Assembly (NCBI GenBank): GCA_030141605.1
Contig: JAQGDQ010000103.1
Span: forward strand, 290,001-354,000
Direction: 5' to 3'
Source of the DNA: Tubiluchus corallicola
Lineage: Eukaryota; Priapulida; Priapulimorpha; Priapulimorphida; Tubiluchidae
DNA length: 64,000 nt
Both the position numbers and the translations under genes were made by a program. The notes below the pieces were generated by a model. The model searched no databases. It had not been told where the DNA came from and was given only the letters and a program-made list of their open reading frames with translations. Shown piece by piece: positions 55,306 through 64,000 of this stretch (within the stretch, counting starts at the first letter, position 1; the number at the start of each line of letters is the position of its first letter).

Positions 55306-57882
55306 TCAAGATACCTCACTACCTAGTATATCATGACGAAAATTCAGAAGCTGAAACTGCTCCTCCGAGGAGATGTTTTTGTTGCTAGTGAAATGCTTAC
55401 TCAGACTAATGTCAACAAGACCTGCCACCAGGTGCTGGGGAACGTCAAATTCTATCAACTTATTACTAATGAACTTGGCAAGACTTTTGAACACATGCTT
55501 TGAAACAATTTTGCCTTGTTTGTAGAAAGGGTTCATGCATTTGACGACGATGTCTGCAAACATTCGCCGATGCCGCAGTGTGTCCACCGAACGAATGGCA
55601 TCTTTTGGCAAGCGCTCCACTTCTGTTACTGTTACGGCATCACTAAAGCTGACCCTTCTCTTAATGGCAACAGGAGCGATATCCATCGGGCTTTCTTTAT
55701 CTGACTGAGTATTTAAAAGAGACGTCACCTTATTATCCACATGAGAATTTGAAAGCGAATTTGCATTATCAAAGCCATTCACCAAGTTCTCGTTGGACAA
55801 GCTTTTGCCAAATTTATTACTGTCAATATCAACAGCACCTTGTGAAGGCAAGTCCTGTGAATCACGTTTCTTCCCTTGTTTTTCCTCTAGAAGTTGTGCC
55901 GCGGTTTTAATCCCTCCTGCAAAGAAATCTGGCAAGGTCTTTCTAATTTTCTGCCGTGGATTTCGGTACTCCTCTTTTTCGACGTGTCTTTCCTCCTTAA
56001 CATGACTAGAATCGACTGATTTATTCTGTAAGGCATCATGCAACTTGTTCTGCTTTGTAAGGTCGTTCACTTCCTTTATTCTCTTCATCACATTAGCAAC
56101 GTAAACGTTGTTTAGTTTGACGACAGTAAAGATCTTGAACTCCTCGGATACAGCTGCCAGTGTGGGCGAGCAACTCGAACTTGCACTCGTGCACCCACAA
56201 GCCGAAAAATTCTCTTCTAAAGCAGACAGCAACTTTGTATACATTCCCTGTCTTGTTTGGACTGTCAAATTTTTCACTCGAGTAGAAGCTGGATCTTTCA
56301 CGGCATATGTGCTATCCATCTTTTGCCGTTTTACTTTGGCTTCACCACCCGAAGATGACCTGCGTTTTCTCAGTTCATCTATTATGAAAGATCTAAGTTC
56401 GTCGCCAGCATTTTTGTCTGGCGACTGATCACCGCTGTCGCCAGAACCATCACCATAGTCACTTGAAAACTTTCCGCCTCCATACAAGTTAGGATCTGGC
56501 TTTTTCCAATCTCCTCCGACGATAGTGCTAAAAGTTTTTTTGCCGACATGACGGCCGCCACCACTCCAAACACCAGCCCTTAAAAAGGCCTCGCATTTTT
56601 TCACAACAATGATCTTTGACACACAATAATCACACCTGTTAACACAGTTTGGATGTTCATCTCCGAAGAATTTAGCAATGTGCAAATGGCGACACAGAGG
56701 CTGCTCACAGTACTGAACCATTTGCTCAAAATTGTATTTTTTCGCTTCCCATTTCTCAGCACTTTTATTGCTTTTTGCCTTAGAAGATTTGTCCTTTTTT
56801 AGGAGAAAGGAAACTGTATCGCGTTCGTCCTTGCTGTAATATATTCGACAAAATGATTGTTTCCCGTCTCGCCCAGCTCTTCCAGATTCCTGGTAATATC
56901 CGGCTATGGATTGTGGTACGGTCCAGTGTACAACAAAACGCACACTGGCTTGATCAATGCCCATGCCAAAGCTAATCGTTGCCACAATAACTTTAACTGA
57001 ACCATTCATCCAATCTTTCTGCACTTGACTTCTTTCGAGAGTCTTCAGTCCAGCGTGATAAGCTTTTGCTGAAACGCTAAGATGGACAAGACGAGTGGCC
57101 ACCTCTTCGCACGCATCTCGCGTTCTGCAGTACACGATACCACAGTTGTTCGACTCACTCCCTAGCGACTTTTTAATAAATTGTGTTAGGTCACTGAAAG
57201 GTTTGCTTATTACATCCTTAAACACAACGTCATAGAAAATGTTGGCACGAAAACAGGGTTGACAAAAATATTTCGCCTTTTGTCGAAAGTTCAGATGTTT
57301 TTTCACATCTTCTCTGACCCTACTGGAAGCAGTTGCCGTCACTGCTACACAAGGAACGTCATTTAGAAGTAGCCGGAACTTACCCAGTTTTAAATAATCA
57401 GGTCGGAAGTCGTGTCCCCACTGCGACACACAGTGGGCTTCGTCAACGATGAAATACCCGATTTTCTTGCTTTTATATAGTTTCTGAGACAAGCCTTGAA
57501 AACTGCTGGTAGCACACATTTCCGGTGTTATATATAAAAGCTTAGTCTTTGGCGAAACAAGTCTGAGATCGGACAAAATTCTGGATCGTTCCAACTGCTC
57601 CTGTTTTGAGTTAATGGTTTCACAGGGAATGCCTAAGTCCCGTAAGTGCTGCAATTGGTCTTGTATGAGTGCTATCAAAGGGGAGACAACTAGAGTTATG
57701 CCGGGATGCAATGTGGCTGGCAGCTGAAAGCACAATGATTTCCCGGCTCCTGTTGGCATGGAAACAAACACATCCTGGTCTGCAGACAGGACAGCAAGCG
57801 TAGCATCTTTCTGCACTTGATTTTTAAATTTATGATGCAGAAACACGGACTTCAGTTGATGTAGGATCTTCTTTTCATCCAT
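55306..57882 (-). CDS. RECQL5: RECQL5-type ATP-dependent DNA helicase, intronless
   Basis: RecQ helicases unwind DNA 3' to 5' using ATP; RECQL5 in animals restrains recombination and binds RNA polymerase II. The ORF encodes 858 residues: TGAGKS (Walker A, 44-49), DEAH (147-150), WGHDFRPDYLKLG, TATAS, YCRTR, ATISFGMGID, QESGRAGRDG (331-340), and the zinc-binding cysteines C397, C413, C417 and C420. A KIX-like NLTVQTRQGMYTKLLSALEE and a final NPFYKQGKIVSKHVFKSLAK segment match the C-terminal, RNA-polymerase-binding part of RECQL5 (human protein about 990 residues). The frame opens upstream with GTG; the first ATG is 57882. A TTTACAG acceptor-like site at 57890 allows an upstream noncoding exon. 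No stops or frameshifts, so likely functional; lack of introns is odd. Confidence 0.95.
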   Translation of the reverse strand: MDEKKILHQLKSVFLHHKFKNQVQKDATLAVLSADQDVFVSMPTGAGKSLCFQLPATLHPGITLVVSPLIALIQDQLQHLRDLGIPCETINSKQEQLERSRILSDLRLVSPKTKLLYITPEMCATSSFQGLSQKLYKSKKIGYFIVDEAHCVSQWGHDFRPDYLKLGKFRLLLNDVPCVAVTATASSRVREDVKKHLNFRQKAKYFCQPCFRANIFYDVVFKDVISKPFSDLTQFIKKSLGSESNNCGIVYCRTRDACEEVATRLVHLSVSAKAYHAGLKTLERSQVQKDWMNGSVKVIVATISFGMGIDQASVRFVVHWTVPQSIAGYYQESGRAGRDGKQSFCRIYYSKDERDTVSFLLKKDKSSKAKSNKSAEKWEAKKYNFEQMVQYCEQPLCRHLHIAKFFGDEHPNCVNRCDYCVSKIIVVKKCEAFLRAGVWSGGGRHVGKKTFSTIVGGDWKKPDPNLYGGGKFSSDYGDGSGDSGDQSPDKNAGDELRSFIIDELRKRRSSSGGEAKVKRQKMDSTYAVKDPASTRVKNLTVQTRQGMYTKLLSALEENFSACGCTSASSSCSPTLAAVSEEFKIFTVVKLNNVYVANVMKRIKEVNDLTKQNKLHDALQNKSVDSSHVKEERHVEKEEYRNPRQKIRKTLPDFFAGGIKTAAQLLEEKQGKKRDSQDLPSQGAVDIDSNKFGKSLSNENLVNGFDNANSLSNSHVDNKVTSLLNTQSDKESPMDIAPVAIKRRVSFSDAVTVTEVERLPKDAIRSVDTLRHRRMFADIVVKCMNPFYKQGKIVSKHVFKSLAKFISNKLIEFDVPQHLVAGLVDISLSKHFTSNKNISSEEQFQLLNFRHDILGSEVS

Positions 57883-57900
57883 TGGTAATCTGTAAACCAC

Positions 57901-60235
57901 TCTTAAATTGTCAAAAAGAGGAAAGTAACAGTGTCAGAAGAGTATGTGGTTCTGAAAAATAAAGGTAATAATAATTTTTTATGACAAAATGTGGATGGCA
58001 AATTGTGGGACACTTACACTTTACAGGTCTTTATCTGGAAATGAAAAACAAACACTGGTGCACAGTCACTAATGTTCACTGTGATCCAATTATAAAAAAA
58101 ACCATCTGAAACTTTTTTAAAAAAAGTATCTATAGGCTATTAGAGATCAGATCCACAAGCTTCTGTCATTTTATTTATTATTTAATAGATGGCAACAGAT
58201 TTTGGTACACGAATCACAAACGACTGCTCGATGCACGAGCAGAACAAACAAATTTTTAGGCTTTTGCAATAATGAAGAAACAAAACGAATAAAGGTGTGA
58301 AAATAACAACAATAACAACACGAAAATCAATAGCGACAAAAATTTACAACAGTGTATTAAATTGTTAATAATTATTATAATTATAATATTTTTAAGACAT
58401 CGCCGACTGGAAGATGCCAAAGTCAGACAATAAACACAAAAACATGAAAAACGAAACATGTGGCGCCATCTGGCAGCGAAACAGTTCACAAGGTGGTATT
58501 TTAAAGAAAACAGCTATCTCTTTAATAAATGTTGACTCAATAATTATTTCAAGGGAAAAATCATAAAACTATTTACTCACAAGCTGCATGTTTTAGGTTC
58601 TGCTTATTAGATGTCAGTCAGGCCAGTTAGTCAATCAGTAAAAGACTGTTAAGCCTAAATAGCCACTAAGCTCACTAATACAGTATTAAAATATGATAAA
58701 GTTGAATTTGCTAACTAAGTAATACACGTAATAAGAAAATCAATAATTAACTATATATAGCTTTGGCTGCAACTATATGCCAAGCAATTGCAGAAGTAAA
58801 AAATAGTGTAAATATTAGCAATGTAGGTTGTCATTGCCTGTGGAAAAGAGGAAAAGAAGTCACCACTTAAGCTGTCATAATCGCTTGGCCACTTTTGCTG
58901 ATATTATTAACATAATGTCAATCACTGCACTCATGAGCTACGAAAAAGATTTTAATTCTGTTTACCAAAGTAGATAAAGTAGATGTTACACAAAGCAGGT
59001 GTAGATACATGTAGGTGCAGAAAAAAGCAGGTGGTAGTACAAGTAGATGCTGCAAAAGTAGATGTGGATTAAAGATAGATGAAAAAAGTAGATGGAAGTT
59101 TAGTTTAGTTTAAAATCTTGAACTTTTGTTTTATTCCTGCTGGACTTGATAATTCTTGTTAATTTAGATGTCATCAGTTTCGAAACATTATAAATCAACA
59201 GCTGTTTGCAAGGAATATTGCTAACTAAAAAAACTAACAGTTATTGAACCAAAAAGTGGCTAGTGTTATTGTACCTTTAAAAATCTGAGCAAAAAGGGCA
59301 GTACAACTTGAAAAATTACAGAAAAGCGCTTAGTGTTGTGCTACTACTGTAAAAACTACAATAATTACGATTACGAAAAATTATAAAAAATTGGCATCTT
59401 TATGGCAATTGTCACTCATTATCAAGAGAAAATAAACTAGTGGTAAAACTATGCGTTTCATTAAATTAAGCACTAACAAGCAGACAGGAAAATCTTTTTA
59501 GAAAAAATAGGTGTCGAAACAAAAATCAAGTTCTCTGAAATAATTATTTTAAACCTAAGCATACAGTATGATGACACATGTGCACTGTTTACAGTGGTAC
59601 TTTAGGCCCCCTACTCTTTTTTTGTGATGAGTTTTTGATAGGTAACCCAGGTGTTGACAAACTTTTGCAATTAACCATGCAAAATAAATCTTTTATTTTA
59701 TAATTTTGCCTATCCAACATCTACAATAGACATATGATGATGCAAAATAAGAAAACCTTGCAAATGTACATCGCATAAGGAAACTGCGGCTTCCTTGGTC
59801 TCCCTAAAACATACGTAATTTAATGTTGTGGTTTATGCTGATAAGTTGACAGCACACATTATTGGCAACATCTGTTTTACGTACTATCATTTGCGAAATC
59901 TGTTATAAAATTGTAGTTTATGTTAACTCAAAAAAATTGAATTTGAACTGCTTTCCCCATTTGATTTGCTCCATATACTACGCTTACTCGAACTAAACTC
60001 TGATTATATACATGTACGAAACTACTGATAATTATGCACCTTTAAATTTAAAGTAAACAAATATAAGATTAAATAAACATTTAATTACGTCATTTCTTAT
60101 TAGTTTATTGTGTCATCCTATAGGCATATTAACTAGAATTAGGGAAACATAATTTCGTTTTAAAAATTTCTAAATTCTTTCTTGCCACTATCTTTAAGGC
60201 CCATTTCTAAATACTAATCACAATATGGGAAACTT
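57901..60235. other. Upstream flank of helicase gene; no gene seen
   Basis: AT-rich. The only GC-rich patch is at 58440-58500, with AGATGGCGCCACA on the minus strand, a CTCF/ZNF143-like motif that could mark the helicase promoter. Elsewhere 59000-59090 has loose 'AGTAGATG' repeats. No convincing coding sequence. Confidence 0.5.
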
Positions 60236-60364
60236 GGCTCCTGGCTGAGAGAGAGAGAGAGCGGGAAGATAGTCCGAAGATTTGGCGCATCGTAGCAACA
60301 GTTACAGCCAGTTGCTTACATTCTTGAGGGCAGATTTCTTTTATTTTAGTGTTCTGACTGCCCA

Positions 60365-60390
60365 GTGTCTATAATTGACGCAATGGGCAT

Positions 60391-60427
<37 letters not shown>

Positions 60428-60560
60428 CGATGCTTACATTCTACAATCTAGTGTCTAAAACTGTCTACAGAGTACAGCCTCTGTTTCTATGTCCCTTGCC
60501 ATGACTAGTAATACTACTACTACCATAATAATAATAATAATAATAAATAATAATAATAAT
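60365..60560. repeat. Short (ATG)n and (ATA)n microsatellites
   Basis: About 13 ATG/TGA triplets at 60391-60428 and (AATA/ATA) repeats at 60523-60560. A (GA)n run lies at 60247-60261. Confidence 0.95.
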
Positions 60561-60689
60561 TATAACTCTGACTAAAGCCGATTCCTTGTTTTAAGCTATG
60601 ACTCAGTTGTATACCTAAAGCTGAGATAATTGCAATACATAGACCACAGTAGCGTACAAGCAAATTCTCTTTAATCAAATTTTAGCAGT

Positions 60690-61400
60690 ACGCCGATTTG
60701 TATCTATAGGTAACCCAAAGTTGTTCAACGAATGACTGCCTTTCACAAATTTTCTGTTGGTAAATTCTTTGACAACTTGTAACGGGTGATGGAGAGGGGA
60801 TTTGTACCAGAAAACATTTGGAAACTGGATGAAACAGGCATATCCATGGCTGCGAATATGATAGCAGTGAAAGGTACAAAACAGATGGGATCCACAACCT
60901 TCCATGAGAGGGGCTCACTCATGACTCTTTGATACACAGTTTTTAATGCCTTTGAAAACCACATTCTACTTTTTCATCTTTCCTTGGGTCAATGCCTCTA
61001 GGATCATTGGCGACTTTTAGCGCCATCAGTGAGTGTAGTCATTAGCCATCCAAAAGCAAGTGGCTGGATAACAACGAAAAACTCTCCAGAATAACAATTA
61101 TGTGCTCCATTTTGTGAAGTATGCCTAGGTCTGCAAGCATGTGTTCAAGGCTGATGTTTGCTAACCTTGTTACTTCAGAGATGATCAGGCATTTTGGTTA
61201 ACTGGCACTTTGCAGGTTAGGAGCCACCAAACAAAAGAAGGGACAGGGGGAAATGGGCTTTTGAACTCTCATCTGCCGATTTCTTCGCAAACGTCTCGCA
61301 TTAACTCACCAGAAACTACAGAAAATGCGCATTCCAGTCTGGTGGAAAATGGCTCCACTATCCAGCGGGACATTCCACAAAGTTTGCCACCATAGACCTA
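60690..61400 (+). pseudogene. Decayed pogo/Tigger-type DDE transposase
   Basis: The plus strand reads MTAFHKFSVGKFFDNL, a stop, RVMERGFVPENIWKLDETGI, then VKGTKQMGSTTFHERGSLMT, a stop, NAFENHILLF, SHPKASGWIT and FVKY. This order (FFDNL...I.N.DETG...KG.KQ.GS.T..ERG....NA.GN..PP...P...P.GW) is that of pogo/Tigger transposases, and DE in DETG holds the first catalytic Asp. At least three stops and several frameshifts show it is dead. The N-terminal DNA-binding half and the termini were not found. Confidence 0.85.
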
Positions 61401-61429
61401 ACACACGAGATCGAGTCGTGCTATCAGAA

Positions 61430-64000
61430 GACCACTTCATTTTTTTGAGGAAGGCAACATCAAAACTGGGAGATGTAGAGAAATAGCACTAGATGTGCAA
61501 TATAGACATTATAGACTCATTCACTAACCAGTGTAGATCGTACACGTTATAAGGTTTTGCATATTGCAATTTTGTTCTTTGTCTAATTTAGGGTAACATT
61601 AAGCAGATGAGAAGGGTGAAAGGGTCTTGGCACACGTATGGGGAGACACACTGAGAACATCAAATCAGTATTCCTTTTTCATGGATGCACGCACAGACAA
61701 CATTCTTGAATGACATTATAAACATTCAAATAGCATGCTATAAATGAGAGAGGACGTCAGTTTGTGTAAGTTCCGATAGCCTGCTATGTACAGTAATTGT
61801 TCCATTGATAAATAATTATGTTAACTTGATGTTATATTAGATATACAGAGGGTGGATAGCTGAAATGAGTCAATAAGTTATATGTAAGTCATAAGACATT
61901 TATTTCACGTAATACATTTACAATAATTTTATGTACAAAATGTAGTGAAATGGCCTACAATGAAATTAATACAAATTATTTTACTGCCTCTGCACAAAAA
62001 AAGCCTCACACCATGTTTGCCTATGTATAAATGTAGATGCATTGCAGGCAATCAAAATTAAAATTTGTTTTGATTGTCCCACACTGTGAAAGAAAAATAA
62101 AAGTAATGAAATTAAGCTGAAAAGAATTTAGTGAATCATGTGATAAAAAAATCAAATTTGGTGCTTCAGAATGGAATGATATAATGAATGAATGTAATAG
62201 GGCTTTGTGACAAGTTGCCCATTACATGCGACTACCCGGGCACAGGACAAAATGACACTATAGCAAGGACTTTCGATATGTTTGCATTAGAGTTTTAATT
62301 GAAATCTTGACAGTAGATGCATTGTACATGTACGCATATTGCATATGACTAATTGTTTAAATGAAGTATTTATGAAAAACACGGAGGCTGCTTCGTGCCT
62401 TTTAGCCCTTCTCAGGGTTCTGACCGTGAAGCGTCTGTATCGCGTGAGTTGCTCAAAATCAAGACAAACCGCTTTGCTTTCCCAGCATGAATAGTGTCCC
62501 ATGTTGCAAGTGACTGTGACGGAAAGTCTGAAAAAGGCAGAAAGAAGGATTCTTCATCTAATGCGGAAATAATAAAAAAATCGTCATTTTTTACTAAATC
62601 TTATATAGATCAATTAAATTTTAAAGTATGTAGCTCTTGGCGAGTGGCAAATTTTAATCAAGGTAATGCAGTCCAAAAAAGAAAATTGCGTCAGCAGGCA
62701 TATTTTATTTGTACGAAAATTTCAGTTTGTTTTTGTTTATTCTACATGTACATGCTAGTGCCATCAGTATTTAGTAACAACTAAACTTTCGATTTTCTAT
62801 TATAAAAATGTTTGGATCTGCTAACTCAATAGGTATTAAAAGCCTCAGTTCAGATTTGGTATTATAGAAAACTATGATTACTACTACTAGTACTAGGGTG
62901 GCTGACGCGCGCCGCTATATTGTAGGAGATGCAGATCGAACATTATTTTGCTGCCGCATTTCGGTTGTTTGTTTGCAAGCAACATCAAAGTAAATTAAAA
63001 TTATTGAAGTGTTTCTATTTTTGTTTGCCTAAATTTGGTCTTCTGTAGTAGACCAAGTTCTGAGAACGAAGCTTGTGAAATCAACAAAAACGGCTGCACA
63101 GCCATCGATCCGCCAGCGTGACATCAAATATGGCACCGCTTTTAAAAATACGATGGGTATTTTCAAATCAAATTGTGGCCCGGACTAACAACTTAAAATT
63201 CGAAAAATTCAAGCTTACCTGGGTAAAAAAAACCGCTGATTATTTTAAGACCCGAGCCACAATTAAACTCCAACATTTTAGTCGTCAAAATAGCGTATTT
63301 TAAAAATATACGCCATTATTTAGTCCTCGAAAAATGGAAATCTTATTGGCTCGCATCTCAAACTATTCTTCCAAGCCTAATCTTAACTCCAAAACTAATT
63401 TTGATTGGTTAGAGTGAGTTAGTCCGGGCCGCATTTGTCCATTTAGAGAACCCGATTTGTACTGAAAACTTCTCTTTTGCCTCCTCGCTGACTGGACAAT
63501 TTGGGTGAGTTGTGACAAGGCGCTTTGCGATTGGTTGCTGGCAGTAAATTCTTCTTAGATGGGCGCACAGCCTGAAAGATGTATTGTGAAAGCCAACATC
63601 AAAAGATGGAACATATCTAACTGTAAGAGTCATGCTTCTGGGTAAGTTAATGAAACTTTGTTGTTTACTACTGTACCTGTATTCACTTTGTCTACTACTG
63701 TACCTGTATTCCCTTTGTGTCTTGTGCCTGTATTCTTGCTTACATTTGTACTTGCGCTTCTTATATGGTAATTTTTTAAGTTCTACTACAGTTTTTTATT
63801 GTTTGCCTAATTTTTGACATTTTAATGTGCTTGCAACCAGTTGTATTTTTTAAAGCTATTTTTAAAGATGAAGCCTAAAAGTTTATACTGATTAATTTCG
63901 CCTCAAAAGTACTTTATTGCTGTAACATTGGTTCAAATGCTTTTTAAATTTAAGGATACTTTGTATGGGCCTAGCTAATGCAGGTAAAGTTTTGCTTATT
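61430..64000. other. Right-edge spacer; no supported gene
   Basis: 62280-62790 has moderately long frames on both strands but no recognised family. 62895-63560 is less AT-rich, with CGCGCGCC at 62908. At 63632 an ATG is followed ten bases later by GGTAAGTTA, a strong donor, so a plus-strand first exon is conceivable but unsupported. Confidence 0.4.

Noticed and set aside
57883-57900. Helicase start at 57900
   Set aside because: The codon at 57900 is GTG and an in-frame stop lies upstream; the first ATG at 57882 fits the family's N-terminus.
62494-62784. 96-codon plus-strand ORF near the right edge
   Set aside because: It opens with GTG, has no recognised domain, and its end is hydrophobic AT-rich sequence; not supported.

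Overview
The window looks like nuclear DNA of an invertebrate animal. It is AT-rich, the larger gene is split into many short exons by introns of up to about 18 kb, the introns have GT-AG (once GC-AG) borders, and the spacers are packed with LINE fragments, MITE-like elements, an LTR element and very long microsatellites. A short TTAGGG-like tract agrees with a metazoan telomere motif. I cannot name the clade from sequence alone.

Two protein-coding genes are supported, both on the minus strand. The first fills 745-49650 and runs off the left edge. It is a membrane (receptor) guanylate cyclase of the natriuretic-peptide-receptor type. Thirteen exons encode a signal peptide, an ANF-receptor ligand-binding ectodomain with the juxtamembrane cysteine pair, one transmembrane helix, and most of a kinase-homology pseudokinase domain. 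The cyclase domain must lie left of base 1. Almost all joins keep phase and conserved protein. One intron starts with GC, one join (exon 9 to 10) does not fit in phase, and one exon of about 25 codons in the kinase-homology domain was not found. The second gene, 55306-57882, is an intronless 858-residue RECQL5-type DNA helicase with helicase motifs, zinc-binding cysteines and a C-terminal SRI-like segment.

Layout: 1-16 kb is the left part of the receptor gene. One exon is followed by a 15.4 kb intron holding a (GA)n tract, a 3.4 kb satellite of 96-bp units with higher-order periods, and transposon debris. 16-31.5 kb holds eleven exons mixed with MITEs and a 620-bp (ATGT)n array grown inside a LINE fragment. 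31.5-49.3 kb is the first intron, with MITEs, a young nonautonomous LTR element with identical LTRs, trinucleotide arrays and a 347-bp tandem duplication. 49.3-51.1 kb has exon 1 and, upstream, (GGTAA)n and (CTN)n arrays. 51-55 kb is spacer; 55.3-57.9 kb is the helicase; 57.9-64 kb is spacer with a decayed pogo/Tigger transposase.

I found no CRISPR array, operon, rRNA gene or intact tRNA gene and no clear new multi-gene system. The most unusual items are the B-LINE-B composite repeats, a group of MITE families sharing a TTAA(A)GG-type end, the 96-bp satellite with a 1,158-codon open frame, the GC-AG intron and the intronless RECQL5.
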